Shown one piece after another: positions 36,601 to 50,585 of a stretch of 64,000 nt of DNA; position 1 is the stretch's first letter; each line of letters begins with the position of its first letter. Made by a program: the position numbers and the translations under genes. The notes under the pieces are model-generated. The model saw only the letters and a program-made list of their open reading frames with translations, did not search any database and was not told where the DNA came from. This DNA comes from Lineus longissimus (taxonomy: Eukaryota; Nemertea; Pilidiophora; Heteronemertea; Lineidae), in NCBI RefSeq assembly GCF_910592395.1, contig NC_088316.1:14074001-14138000 (forward strand), in the 5' to 3' direction.

Positions 36601-39600
36601 AATCAATAACCAACCGGAGGAGTTACCCTGCACTAATAACCAGCTAGCAAAGTTAATTTTCGTTTTGTTTGTTTTTAAGTTTTGGAGGGAGGCGAGGACT
36701 CCTTGCAGGGTATGAGTTGGAAGGGCGATGGCAGCATGCTGGCCACAACCAGTAAGGACAAGATGGTCAGAATATTTGACCCGCGACAGCAGACGATGTC
36801 TCAGGAGACTGCTGGCCATGACAACATCAAAGATTCTAGGATTGTTTGGCTTGGTAATAGTGATCGAATTGCCACAACTGGATTTTCGAAGGTGAGTTCT
36901 GGATAAATATAAATGGTGAAGGTATCCTGTGGTGTTCCAGTTAGAGTCGGCTTTGAACCTTTGAAAACTGATCCAAAATCCTCAAAAACTAATACTCGTC
37001 ATTTTTATCTTCCGGGATGGCCACGTTTATTTACCCACTGCCTCATCATATCTGTTTCAGATGCGTTATCGGGAGGTCACCATCAGGGACATTCGCCAGT
37101 TCTCCAAGGCGCTCAAGACAGTTGAAATTGATAACTCAAATGGGTACGTCAGGTCATCAGATTTGGCTGGATTCGGGCTTTTCTTATGCTCCCCCTTAGC
37201 CATTTGAAGAGTAGGCATTCTTCTTTTTGTGTTTGAATCACCGCCGTGATAACAGTATGTTATATGTTCGCACGGGACGAGTCACAGTGCATATCTACCT
37301 GTGCTTGATTTGTATTGTCATTTTCAGTTTTGAAATAGTGCCATATTAACACATCCACTGTAAACACAAACTTCTGAATAACATAGTTTACTACTAAACT
37401 GCCTCCACTCTGAATATTGATATTTCTCTTCTACAGCACCTTGATGCCATTCTATGATGATGACACCAAGATGTTATTCGCTGCTGGAAAGGTAAACAAT
37501 AAGTACAAATTATTCTAAAATGCAATAAGCAGTTGCAAATGGTCCTGTGTAGAGGGCTGTTCTTGGGTGTAGAAGAAAATGTACAAATATGTTCTACCAT
37601 CTATTTGTGCAAACTTTTAATCTGAAGCTGTACCAGAAATGCCCACTGCACAGAAACTGTAATTATTATCAGTGCCAACCGAGTAAATACTATTCCCCTG
37701 ACTCCTCCTTTAATCAAAGGGTGTTAATGATCAATACAGAAAAATATAGTTTAGTCCCAACGTTGTTTCTAACCATCAGACTACGTCTGTTAACGATTTC
37801 ATCATATCTTTTCAGGGTGATACAACTCTGAGGTTTTTTGAAGTGTTGGACACTGATGATGTTCTTACAATTGGTGAGTTTCGTGATGCCAGCAGAATAA
37901 CTTGTATTTCCTTTAAGGCCCAACCCCTCAAGTCATAGAAGTCAGGGGGCTCATGCTCGATTCTCAAGTTGAAGTTGACCTTTCCTGTATAGGGAAAAGA
38001 ATTCATATTTTAGGCTTTTAGTCTTCCCTCACTGAGGACACTAAATCAGTGATCATGCATTTTCAGAACAATGTGAGTCGATGCCAGAGCAGATCCAAGG
38101 TTTATCTGTGGTGCCTAAACTTGCCATGAACGTAATGGATGCTGAGGTCAACCGTATTCTATTGTTGGCCAAGAGTGCTATCATTACGATGCCATATCAA
38201 GTACCAAGGAAGGTAGGACTCCCAGTTTATCAGTTTTGATATGCAAGACATTTGCAGCAATCTTCTGTGCAGTTGTCTTCAAGTTCAAATATCTTAGCGG
38301 GTAAAGTCTTTCATCTGATGAAAGACACCAAGCTGGCAACAAGTTAAATGCAAAATCCAATAAGTCGTACATTTCGGACCCTGACCACAAAACTCTGGGT
38401 CTTTATGTCCGAAGTTTTTAGGACAGCTGACTTAGTTACTGAAAATAGACGTTGGCCAGAACTATATCACAGCATAATCAGTACGTCATGAATCGTATTT
38501 GTGGCAGAAAAATTAAACTTGTATAACACTATGAACTGTGTGCTCACTCGATCAGAAGGAACATAATCAATATCATCCATTTGTTTTATCCAGTCTTACA
38601 CCGAGTTCCATGCCGATCTCTTCCCCGAAACTAACAACAACATTCCTGCAATGACAGCTGATGAATGGATTGCTGGAGAAAACAAAGAGGTATAATCCTA
38701 ATCAACATTTTCTTCATCTCATTCTGTAGCACTGTGTAAAATGAAAATACCAGTAGGTCAGACAAGTTCAAACCAAAAGTTGGGGGAAACACGGATTTCC
38801 TCACGTGAGAGAGGGTGTCTCTCTCATACAGCAAAGGTTTCCTTCGAGGTCCCTGGTTTCCTCCTACTTGACATTACAAATTGCCCTTATTGTGTATAAG
38901 AGCTATTAATGATAATCATGTCCCAGTTGACCTCATCATCAAACTCAGCATTTAGTAAACTTACGATCTTTAACTTACCCTGGCATCTTTCTTGCTCAGC
39001 TCCAATCAATATAAGCTGAGATGATGTTGTCAATTTCAAAAAATAACTTTGCGTACCTTTTTCAGCTGGAGAAAAAGAGCCTGAAACCCGATGGTGTCAG
39101 AATTGGTTGTCCCTCGCCCCAAGTCAAGCCAAAGTTCACCAGTAGCGGTGGCGCTAATACAAACAATGGTGACGGAGCTAGTCCTTCTGGTGGTGCTAGT
39201 GCAAATATCAAGAAACTCGAAGCTATGCAAAATAATGGCCCTGCAGAGGTTAGTGTTGAGTTTTAGGGTAGGCCTGTCTTACAAGAAGCTGTGGTTTTAC
39301 ATCTCATTCCAAGGATGCTGTGATGGAGGGTTAGGTGCCTTGCTAGAGGACATACAGTCAAAACAGCAGTGATCCGTCCGGGTGTCAGACCGAAGGCCTC
39401 TTGACGATGAGCTTGATAAGCTAACAATACTACTATGACACTGGTCTCCTTGTTCCCATACAAATCTACCCACTAATTAGCTCCTGTTTTACATCTCAAA
39501 TTAAGTAAAATTACTTTCAGGGTGATGGGCAAAATGGAGGAGGCCTTGTGATTGAGAAGCGAGAAGTTGAAAATATAACGGTCAAGATGGAGAACGTCCT

Positions 39601-42600
39601 CCCAGGCTTTCGGCCGGCCAAGTTTAGACACTTGAAAGGCACAGTCAGCCACAAGAGCACCCACATAACCAATATACGCAACTTGGGCAAGAGTATGCCA
39701 AGAGAGAGTGACGGATTCACGGCAAACCCTGTGAGATGTGCTGTACCACTGACCGGACCAGCTGGGCTTATCGCAGTTTATGAGGTAAAGAATTTTATTC
39801 TTGTCGTGATACTATAGAAATACATTTCCTTTAGTTTGATTTTCCATTCCTTCAATCCGCTGCTGGTCAGCCTGTTAGTCAGCAGACATTGCCGCTGCAA
39901 AGATCAATATTTTGTGATTCTTGCAATATCTATTGATGGTCTCATTATCTATATGCAGTTCAGTAAGCCAGGGCGCCTCCCCGACGGTGTTATCCCCACG
40001 TTGCAGAATGGAAAGAAGGTCACAGACTATGTGTGGGATCCATTTGATAACAGCAGGCTAGTCGCAAGTAAGTTTGCTTTAATATCTTGCTCTCCAATTT
40101 TTGATGTTATAATTTGTTCAGTTCCTGTCACTCAAATATTACTTATTAAAGTAGGTCACGCTGCACAGTTGTATTATATCAAGGAGCTCAGGGTTTCAAT
40201 GTCTCTTGGAGAAAATACATGTAGTTGTCGTCGTGATCGACGTTCAGGTTTTACTCTGCTCTATTTCACGAACTGAATGAGATAGCACTAGCACTTGGTG
40301 ACTTAACTTGTCTTGAACAAGCTGGTGATGTCAAGGGTTAAAACCAACTTGTCTTGAACAACCTGGTGGCGTCGAGGGTTAAAACCACCTTTTTTTTCGT
40401 AGGCTGTGATGATGGCAGGATCCATATTTGGAGGGTACCAGATGGAGGTCTGACTACAACTCTCACGGAGCCAGAAGGCAAGCTCGTGGGGCACGATGAG
40501 AGGATCACTTTCCTCAGGTTCCACCCCCTGGCTAGCGAGGTCATGGCAACAGGGTCGTACGATGGTACCATTAGGGTGTGGAATCTAAAAACTGGAGAAG
40601 AGAAGCACAGGGTGGAAGGCCATACTGATTCGGTAAGGTTATTGATGCTACCTTAGTGCTTTTAATATGAATTTGTTAGTGGTTACTTTAGCAATCACAG
40701 CTTACCCATTTGGAATTGAAAGTGTCTCTGTTTGATTTCAATGAATCAAAGATTTATTTTAAAAATCGGTGGCTGATACAGTAAGAGTATTTACACATGA
40801 CAGTGGTTTCCCCGAGTGTTTTGAAAGACTTAGTTATCTCTTTGAAAATGTTACCAGTCCTTTAATATTTTGTTGATCTTCCTTGCAGATCTTCTGCCTC
40901 TCCTGGAGCCCGTGTGGCAAGTACTTAGTGACAGCTTGTAAAGATGGCCGTCTCAGGGTGTTCGAACCAAGGGTATCCTCGCAACCAATCAGGGTGAGTT
41001 TTTGCCCGGCCAGCAGGTTCTGGCGCCCCAGACTTCATGTGCATCTCAGTCACTCTCGCTCGGCTGCTCAGGCCCGGATACATGGCCAGGCTGGCTTAGG
41101 ATGGACCTGATTGACTAAAAGGAATTCCCTAAAAAATGTCTTTTTGTGAAGTTAATGTGTTGTGAGGAACAGTATGACACAAAACAGTCAACTAAAGATC
41201 TTCCTTTTTCTTAACAGGAAGGTGTTGGACCAAGTGGTACGCAAGGTGCAAGAGTCCTCTGGGCTTGTGAAGGAAAATACTTGGTTGTCCTGGGCTATTC
41301 TAGGTAGGTTGTCATTTATATTATTCCTTTGCTTCTTGACCTCTGTTATCGAGGAACTGAAAGTTTTAGACATTAATGATCGATGACTTGAGGGCCGGTG
41401 CATCAGATTGTGCCATTATTCCTCTGGTGTAAAACAAACAACCAGTGACCTAATCACCTGATGTACTTGACCCCTGCCCCACCTCATATAAAGTAATCTG
41501 TGACATAATTGATACACCAATGCACAAAATGAAGTTTGCCAGTGAGCAATCTGCATCTAATTATGCTCCACAAATCTATTTCAACCCTAAGAGTGGTTGA
41601 AAAGGTATCAAATGCAGAATTCCTGTGTTGTACAATCAAATTGTAATCTTTTTTCAGCCGGTCCGAGCGACAGATCTTTGTGTTCGATAGCACTGATCTG
41701 TCCCAGGCGCTCTCTCGAGTCAACTTGGACTCCTCACCGTTGATCTATATCTCTTACTATGATGAGGACAGCTCAACACTCTTTGTGACAAGTAGGGTAG
41801 GTAATCTCGAAATAAATAAATAAAAATGATTGCATGTTCTTACAGTATAACGCTTTACAATGTACAGCATTCTCAAAGTGCTCTTGTATTTATTTTCCAG
41901 TCTAAGCTGAGACCTTTCAGTAGAACTCAGATGAGCTGCTTAACCACTGCTTCAACCTGAGCACTTCCAACTGGTACTCAGTTCTTTGCTGAATAGTTGT
42001 CGTGTCAATTTCTTGGTTGGCATTTCACAACCAAATTGTTTTAATTTCAGGGCGAGGGTACAATCCGAGCATTTGAGATTGGGACTGATGCACCTCACAT
42101 ATTTGAACTCTCTGCTTACAAAGCAAATGGCCTGCACCAGGGTTTGTCATTCTTGCCAAAGAACCAATGTGACGTTAAGAAGGTTGAGTTTGCCCGCTCC
42201 TACCGGTTGACAAATACGACTGTGGAGCCATTGATATTCACCGTGCCAAGGGTCAAGGTAGGAACACATACTTTCCGACTTTATCCCAAGTCATTCACTA
42301 ACAGGTTGCACTGTAGCAGACATAACAGACAAAAGAGAAACGAACAGTAAAACAAATGTACCCTGTTATAATCCAGTATCTTGGTGATCGGAAAGAATTC
42401 ATCATGGTTGGTATGGTTAACTTCAAAATGTTGGATAGAGCACATTTCTGCTTTGCGATGAAACTCTTCATCTGTTTGTTTCTTTTCACAGAAAGAGTAC
42501 TTCCAAGACGATGTGTTCCCTGATACCAAGGTGCTGTGGGAGCCCACCCTGACTGCTGATGAGTGGTTCTCGGGCGTTGACAAGGAGCCGAGGAGGATCA

Positions 42601-44524
42601 GCTTGAAGCCAGAAGGAATGGATAACTGTAAGTTCTGTGGTGATATTCCTGTACGAATTGCTTGGAGTACTCAGGCTTTTTGACGAAAATTGTGAGTGGG
42701 GTTTTGTCATGTTCTGCCCATCATGTTCTGCCCATGAAAATGTGGTGCCTCTTGTGCTACCCATCCGACCTTAGTCTTGATGACCCTGCCAAGTGTGTAT
42801 TATTACCTTAGCAAATAGTTTACTATAGATGAGCTAGATATGGAGTGGTCTCCTCAAACCAGACTTGCGATGGGTCTGATCTTGGGGGTTGGAAATTGGA
42901 CCTTGATTTATGTCAGGCCTGTTATATTTATGTTAGTATAAATGAGTTTTAAAATCTGATGAAGAAGCAAGTGTCTAGGTGTCTATTGGCGTTGCACATC
43001 CCACCACAACAGAATGTACTGTAAAGATGGGGAAAAGTTTCATTAACTTGTTCCATCTTCATCTTCCAGGGAGTGACAGCAAAACTCATACGCCTAAAAT
43101 TAAACCAAAGTATGACAGTCATGCCCCTGATGCATTTAAGACACCAGAGGAGAAGAAGGAAGAGTTGATGGGGCGCTGGACCGAGCAAATGGATGAGCAG
43201 AAGGGCCCCATGCCACAAGACTTGGCTGAGGGCTGTGACTCTGATGAATGGGTAAGGAAGGTTTTATGAAATCCTTTAGGTGATCAATGAATGAATGTTT
43301 ATGAAAATGCATTTTCGGTTTAATCCTGTCGTCTGCCACTACACAAGATGGCTCACTCTCTTGAGAAAATTCTGACTGCCAGCACAAGTGCACAGCCTGC
43401 TCTAACAATTCTTTACCAGTTTAACTCAACTCAATTTTCAGTTTTGACCTGATTTTACAAAAAAAGTTATCCAGGGTTGTTGAAAGTGAAGCAGATATGT
43501 AAAATGCTATTTAATGTACTGTGAGTGGCTGTCCTGAATAGCAACAACGTTTACTTCAAAGAATGAGAAAATTTTCCCAGCTTGATTATGTAGAGGAGTG
43601 CGCATATCATACATGTACCTCATATAGGGTTCTTCACAGGAAGACATGCCCAAAAACCTAGATTTCTAAGAGGTAATAGAGGACTTGGATATTTGGCCTA
43701 ATTGAGGACTATGTGACTCCTGTTGTCTTTCTTGACGTCAGTCCCCCATTAGATGACACAAGTCATCTATATTTTGATCAGATTTGTTGAGACCTGAAAA
43801 TTTGAACATTAAAGGTATTGACCAAACATTAATCCATTCACAGAAAGAATCAAAATGAAAATGATGTTCTGTGAACAATTCCGGCAATGAAAGTAAGGGG
43901 TTTACAAAATTTTAGCATGTGGGTTGTGTGTTGCTTAGTTATCCCTGACGTCTGAAGAATGTCTTACTCTCCATATTGCAGCCTGACTTGACGCATGTAT
44001 ATTTCACGAACATGTTTTCATCTACGCATGCGAAGTGTCTCGCGCATGTGAAGTGCATTCATTTCAAATGTGTAAAATTTTTCATTTGGAGGGGATTCTG
44101 CAAGGGGTTAGATGCCTGATTGAACTTATGCACCGGAATGTGTAACAGAGGCATGATTATTTGTAAACAAGGGCCTCTCTTGGTGATGTAATGTACCCTG
44201 AATCTATTTTGAATGGTTGTCCTCAGGAATGCGCTATCCCACATCAGGAATGCACGATCCCACATCAGAGCAATGTACGAGCTTCACAGTCTGGCAGTTA
44301 AAACTACCACGCAAAGGGGTCCAGGTTTGAACCCAGGGACAACCCATATTGTATCTCTGGATCAACTGGCACGGGTTTCTAGGAACTCCTGGCTATTCAA
44401 ACTCCTAGGAATGGGACTTAAAATCTAAATTCTCTCCGCCTGAGTAGCTGTGCCAGGGCAGACAAGAGAGCCCACACTCCAGTAATTTCATTTTTCATTC
44501 CTTTTGCAGAGTGATGATGACTAA
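33632..44524 (+). CDS. CORO7: Coronin-7 (POD-1), tandem WD40-propeller coronin
   Basis: Coding exons: 33632-33691, 34165-34264, 34996-35073, 35432-35502, 35842-36025, 36680-36891, 37061-37143, 37437-37491, 37816-37873, 38067-38212, 38594-38689, 39066-39248, 39521-39784, 39959-40067, 40403-40632, 40889-40993, 41218-41303, 41658-41796, 42053-42256, 42492-42627, 43070-43251, 44510-44524. Phases are continuous, giving 931 aa (human 925). Two coronin propellers are joined by a Gly/Ser/Asn-rich linker (about aa 385-440). Propeller 1 starts MWRFKVTKFKNTRAK and has DFDFSPFHDDILATGSYDGS; propeller 2 has KFRHLKGTVSHKSTHITNI, FHPLASEVMATGSYDGTIRV and FCLSWSPCGKYLVTACKDGR. Each ends in the coronin extension (YTEFHADLFPET; KEYFQDDVFPDT). 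There is no coiled coil, as expected for coronin-7. The acidic tail DSDEWSDDD resembles the Arp2/3-binding end. In animals the protein acts in Golgi export and F-actin control. Confidence 0.95.
40304..40388 (+). repeat. 41-bp tandem duplication in a CORO7 intron
   Basis: Two copies of a unit beginning AACTTGTCTTGAACAA and ending GGGTTAAAACC lie directly before the polypyrimidine tract of exon 40403-40632. They differ at a few positions. No function is evident. Confidence 0.75.
44230..44470 (+). mobile_element. tRNA-derived SINE-like copy in the last CORO7 intron
   Basis: GGTTTGAACCC near 44324-44334 fits a polymerase III B box (consensus GGTTCGANTCC). A weaker A-box-like TGGCAGTTAAAA sits about 33 bp upstream. 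The surrounding sequence does not fold as a clean tRNA. Family and exact ends cannot be set here. Confidence 0.4.
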
Positions 44525-47500
44525 CTTCAACGGTGATCAAGCCTAATTCCTGAGATTTGTCTGCGACGTGTATGCAAGATATGTCGCTTATGCAGCTTCA
44601 AGAGCTTCCATAACAAGCTACCCGGTCAGGTGATGCAAGTGATGAAAATTCGTCGGTGAAAATCCTGCATTTTGTGTTTGTTATCTTTTTGCAATGACAT
44701 ATATCTCGATGTCACTGCCACTTTTTCATATGCTCGAGTTGAAGTCGACCACGATTTGTTCATTGCACATTTGTACGCTAATTTTTTCATCTGACATATA
44801 ATCCACCATCGAGTTACTAGTAAGAGCTCTACTCATTTTGAAATCATTTCAAAATAGCTGGCACAGATTTGAGTTGTTAGAATAGTAATAATGAAAAGTA
44901 AATACAACAGAAACAAATGTGTTTTCTGCATCTTTTTCGTGGTCTCTTTCTCATCTTAAATTTATATCATAATTAGAATCATTCTCTGGCTGTGTAATAT
45001 AGAACGAGAGAGATCAAATTTGAAAGGGGATTGTCATGTTTTTAGACCACCTCTTTGTGCTAGTTATTTTGAAATATCTGTTAAGTTCTTATTCTGTTTT
45101 ATAAGATTGCATGACACTGAGAATAGTCTACACACACCAGTATACTTATAGAATGGTGCTATAAAATGTATATGCTGTCATCGAAGAGCCATTTTTTCCG
45201 ATTCTGGCTACAGGATGTGCAAGGTTTTTGAGTACTTGCAGAATATGTGAATTGTCAATAAATTTGTATGTGGATGCAAATATTTTTTTCTGTGAAAACA
45301 TACCGGTAATTGATGGTTTTGATGTTGTGGTGTGTGTCAATGAATTTGCTTCCAAATATTTTGTGACCACAATCTGTTTCCTCTTTCTAACAAAGTAAAA
45401 AGATTTAAATGTTTTGTAAATTGTTTCAAAGTGCAAGTGCTTTGCCAGTTTTTGGGCAGAAGACAAGGGCTGTTTGTTATGCAGGGGGTCCAGGGGTTGG
45501 AAAAAGAGGAGCATCTCAGAGAAAGAGGGACCCAGCTGTATGTCTGTTTCCCAAAATTTCAAGAATTTTCTAAATTAAGGGCAGTTGGCACCCTTTCCAG
45601 TATAACTCCGTGGATAAACACCTGTTATCAGTTTCTGAAGAATGTAGCGACTAAAAAATGTTTGTTGAGAGTAACCTGTGGACTTTGCTTGTAGTGTAAG
45701 CTGGAAAATGTTGCTATTGGCTAAAGAATGGTAAATGTAAACTAAATAATTTATAGATGCATGCTTACTTGTTGTAGTCTAGTTAGGTATTTGTAGTATT
45801 CAAGTGAAAATGAATTAAGGCCCAGTTCTTCATGTGACCCAGCCATGTTTACACTGTGGTTGTTCATATGTACATTGTGCAGGAACAACAGAGCACGTTT
45901 GACCTTATATATAATTATGATATGTGGGGTTACAGTAGTGTTTAACTAAAATTCACAATTCAAATTCAAATTACTGTGGTTAGATTTTTATCAAAGTTCT
46001 GGGCCTTTATAACACATGTATTTTTCCGTCACCTTCTATTTCACCTAACAAAAGTGTCTACCTCGAGAAATGAACTATTTTACGTGCCATCAATGAAGCT
46101 CTGTGGACAGTACATTGTTATGCATTTTAACTCTAGTGATATCTGTGTGTCAAAGTGAAGTCCTTATTCAGGGAGTTTTAAGATGTCCTCAGTAGTCATA
46201 ACCCGATAGAGCCTGTGACGTCACTTTTAATCAGCAGTCTGCCATTTTGATGTCGACTAGGGCGTATGCCATGTGTGGATCAAATATTGTTGATGTCACC
46301 ACACTGCACTTCGCTACCACAACAAAGTGCACCGTGTGGCTAAATGGCAATATATTTGGCGTCCGTTCGACCGTCAAGGTAGCAGATTTTTCTGTCAGGT
46401 CGTCGTCTGAACAACCTCTGTTCAAGACGGCACAGGACAGTTCTTCATGTTGTGCTATTGTAATGAAATTGGAAATGAAGATGGCATATTTTCAAAAGAG
46501 GTAATTGATCCATGGAAAGTTATCCCAATTTAATTCTCCTAGTGATGCTCAACAATTTACTGTATTTTACTTGAGTTAAAACTCTATGGACCATGGTCGC
46601 GTTAAAATCATGTGTTCAGTGTCTGTAACTTGTCATTTCCTGAACCAAACACTGTTAACATGCTGGATGCCAGGGTTCTTCGCATAGACTTCTCTCTTTG
46701 CTTTAGTAAAGAAAGAGAATATGGGAAAGATCCTGGTATCAAGGATGACTTTAAGGGAGCAAACCAATTGCAATTTTTTCTATTTTGATGGAACACTTTA
46801 GAGCAGGTTTATTTTGAGATTTATTATTATTGATAATGTGATGGTCAATAAGTGATATGTCGCGTGTAAAATATTTGAATTATGTATAATGCATGTAACT
46901 GAGGGGTGTTTTATGTTATTTTGGACCAACAAGTACATTACATGTTGATAGGACAAGTAGGCCACATGTTTGTTGGTTCTGATATGCATGAAAGGTAAAT
47001 ATCAATATAATCATAAAAAAATAGGAGAAACAATGAAAAATAATCATGGTCCAATAAGGAGTGTACTTAAAGGAAAGATTGACTTGATCTAGTTGATTGA
47101 TTTATATAAATGTATCCATGCTAACCTATGCTTAAAAGGCAATATGTAAGAGAAATATGCCCTCTTAAAAGATACCAGTGAGCCCGCTACGAAACAGAAA
47201 GTGAACTAGACATGTCTGTGTATTATATGTTCACTTTCTGTCTTGTAGGTGGCTCCACTGATATTTTAAGGCTGTGTCAATTTATTCATACAACATAATT
47301 GTGATGGTGAGATAAATTGGATAAACCACTCGGAAATTAATAACCTATAACCAAACAAATTTGACGGTGAGCATTCAAACTTTCATGTTATCTTTGTTGT
47401 GTTATCTTGATCAACCATCTACTTTGATAGATCACATCACAGGAGACTGAGATTTCTTTATTTTCTTTCTATTTCAACTTAAAACAGGGCTGTCTAAATG

Positions 47501-47880
47501 CATAATTGTATAAATTCAATGTCAAGATTGTACAGTTGTATTAATTCCCCCCCCCCCCCAAAGAACCTACATTGTATAAAATGTTGTCTGGTTTTCTCAC
47601 TGATTTCATGTTTTTTATGCAAAAGGCTTTGCCATTAATTTTAGGCAGTTCTAAAGAAAAATGTCAATTGGGTCTTTTCTACTCGTTTTGATTATGCAAA
47701 GTTTAATTCAAAGGAAATTGATCTATGCAGATGAGTTAACAGTTTGAATGTTTGAGATGATGTGCACCAAGAATGGACCACTTTGTTCTATTTTTGTTGA
47801 CATGTATATACCCATTATGTACAGATTATTACATGTAGCATGTACAGGTAGTATGGAAATGTAATAAATTCTGTAATGAA
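44525..47880 (+). other. CORO7 3' untranslated and downstream region
   Basis: After the stop at 44522-44524 no coding exon is evident. AATAAA occurs at 45257-45262 and again at 47863-47868, so the transcript may end near 45.28 kb or, in a long form, near 47.89 kb. A run of C residues lies at about 47549-47559. Confidence 0.45.
47176..47260. repeat. Long imperfect inverted repeat (hairpin)
   Basis: Arms of about 31-32 bp (CAGTGAGCCCGCTACGAAAC through AGAAAGTGAAC, and its imperfect complement at 47229-47260) flank a 22-nt loop. It could be a miniature transposon remnant or a pre-miRNA-like hairpin in the possible CORO7 3' UTR. The arm shares AAACAGAAAGTGAAC with 10880-10894. Confidence 0.7.
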
Positions 47881-48174
47881 TTTGAATATCAGTGTCTTTT
47901 AAAAAAATTATCCTCCATCAACGGAGACAAGTGTGGTTTAAAGAATCGATACCGAAATGTATTGGTTATCCTATCAAACACTGCGATGATGGAGCTAAAA
48001 TGTAGGCCAAATCATCGAAGGGGCACCCTATGTTTTGGCGAGAGGACTGCTTACTATTACAGTGTCAATTTCTTTTCTAAAACTCTTCACTAGACTTGAT
48101 ATATTTTGGGCATGTTCAATTGAGAATCTGTCTCCAACGCCTTTCATACTAACTCGAGACTTTGTCAGGTCGAA

Positions 48175-49440
48175 AGAGGAGAATGTCCAAATTTGGCCTA
48201 CTTGCACTCTATTCTAGCTGTTTATCAGATCTCCAGTGTCACTTGAGTGCACTAAATAGAGGTCTCAATGATTCCTCAGTCATCTCAAAAGGCTCTCGAA
48301 AACAATGTTATCACCGCGCTGTTCTCAACACTCTTCCATCTGGTTATCAGATCTTTTGGGTGACGTGATAGTAACCACACAGCCCAGGATTTGCTATTTA
48401 ACTGGGCTTACAGTCCCCAACAGCCCTGGAGGACAACGTCACAGCCTGTTATACTATCACTCTGCCAATTGGCAATCAGATCTCCAAAGAGACTTAAGTA
48501 CAACTACATGCAGTTCAGGATTGCTATTCAACTGGGCTTACCGTCCCGAACTGCCCCTTGAGAACTTGTCACAGCCAGTCTTGTTAGCACCACTATTCCA
48601 GCTGGATATCTTTACACGCCGCCCAGGATTTAATGCTATTAAACTTGGCTTACTGCGTCCCCAACTGCCCCGAAGACAATGTCATAGGCAGTCTTATCAA
48701 CACTCCTCTTGCTTTTGTTATAAGACCTCTATAGAGTTAAAAAGACAGTCCACGGGATGTGTTATTCAACTCGTGGGCTCATCGTCACCATCAGTCCTTG
48801 AGGACAATAGTCACAGCAAGTCTTACTAACACTCTTCCTGTTGGTTATCAGATCCCTAGAGTGATTTGGGAGTAACCACAGGCAGTCCAGGATTTGCCAT
48901 ACAACTTGGTTTCCAGTCAATCCCCAACAGCCCTTGAGGACAATGTCACAGCCAGTCTTACTAACACTCTTCCTGTTGGTTATCAGATCCCTAGAGTGAT
49001 TTGGGAGTAACCACAGGCAGTCCAGGATTTGCCATACAACTTGGTTTCCAGTCAATCCCCAACAGCCCTTGAGGACAATGTCACAGCAAGTCTTACTAAC
49101 ACTCTTCCTGTTGGTTATCAGATCCCTATAGTGATTTGGGAGTAACCACAGGCAGTCCAGGATTTGCCATACAACTTGGTTTCCAGTCAATCCCCAACAG
49201 CCCTTGAGGACAATTGTCACAGCCAGTCTTATTAACACTCTTCCTGTTGGTTATCAGATCCCTAGAGTGATTTGGGAGTAACCACAGGCAGTCCAGGATT
49301 TGCCATACAACTTGGTTTCCAGTCAATCCCCAACAGCCCTTGAGGACAATGTCACAGCAAGTCTTACTAATACTCTTCCAGTTTGTTATATTATCAGATC
49401 CCTTGAGTTCTTTGAGAGAAAGTAACCACAGGCAGCTCAG
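48175..49440. repeat. 135-bp satellite array with diverged flanking copies
   Basis: Four to five nearly identical units from about 48795 to 49430 contain AACACTCTTCCTGTTGGTTA, AGATCCCTAGAGTGATTTGG, CAGTCCAGGATTTGCCATAC and CCCTTGAGGACAATGTCACA. Periods are 135-137 bp. More diverged units extend left to about 48.18 kb. The period gives repetitive open frames on the minus strand (unit GCWGLTGNQVVWQILDCLWL), which I regard as a by-product. Confidence 0.85.
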
Positions 49441-50399
49441 GTTACTGGTTCGGGTTCGGAAAGGACTTTGAACTAGCGCCAGTCAAATTTATGGACTGGG
49501 CTTCAGGCCTGTCATCAAAGACATTGTCACAACCAACTTTCGTCCCGGTGACAGTGAAAGTTGTTTCAAAATCAAAGATATTTCTGAATTTTCTGAATTT
49601 TGAAAAGTTCGGGAGACAAACTGATGAAACTATCAGGGAAAGAAATTTGATCTACATGTAGTGTCAAGTATTATTTTGTTAGATGAAGGAATTATTCGAA
49701 AATTACGTCATCCTGTCATCACGCGATCGTCTGCCCACGAGGAAGATCCACCGGCGCAGCGTCTTTCAAGACTTCTCCGTTAAATTGTCGATTTTTCCTT
49801 TATTTCGCGAATAAAGTTATATTTTGGATGGTAAGTTCATTGATAAAGTAACATGGCTCATTCATATTCCGATATTTTGTTGGGTTTCTTGTGTTATCGG
49901 TGCAATAATAGGGCCTTTTTTACTGACGGGCAAAAGTGGTGATGGCAGCTCGCAGCGTTGCGGCTTAGCACACGTGGTCTGCGCGCTTCATAAAAAAACC
50001 CATCGATTTCTGCGTGTCGATTTAGTGTTTCATGATATTCGCCATAGTGCCTAAGCCAGATATTCGTGTTCTGTATGTAATTCTGCGTCTGATAAACTTT
50101 AGTGCGTAGAGATATTCACCATTTTTGTTAGCGAAAATTATGTTGAAACTGACCAGGCCAGTGCATAACTGAATACAATGTTTCGGCGGCCATTTTGAAT
50201 GCACAGCGATGCACAGCGAACCACGTGTTCACTGTGTTCATGAAGGACATGCACACAGTGATCTGTCCACAAGAATTTTGATCTGTCCACAAAAATTCTT
50301 AAACAGATTTCACCATGCTCTGCTGAAGTTATCATCTGAATTATTATTTTTTAAACTACGCAGCTCCATATGATCATGATTTATAAACAAGTAAGCCCT

Positions 50400-50585
50400 C
50401 AGTGCTTATTTTAACTATGTGTAATCTAACTAACTTTGTATTTTTTCATTGGGCGTTTTTAACATTGTATATTTTATAACACCTTGTATTACCTGCTTTG
50501 TAATTTTAATTGTATATTTTGTAATTATTGTATTTTGCCATTGGCCCCTAGTGGGCGTTAATAAAAGATTTGAATTTGAATTTGC
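50400..50585 (+). mobile_element. LINE-like 3' tail
   Basis: T- and A-rich sequence with several TTGTATTTT/TTGTATATTTT blocks ends GGGCGTTAATAAAAGATTTG followed by short AATTTG repeats. Short-repeat tails after AATAAAAG are typical of non-LTR retrotransposon 3' ends. No coding part is attached, so it is a 5'-truncated copy at best. Confidence 0.45.

Noticed and set aside
48762-49238. 158-aa repetitive minus-strand frame
   Set aside because: It is produced by the 135-bp satellite period (45 codons) and breaks where units have single-base indels; no promoter or splice context.
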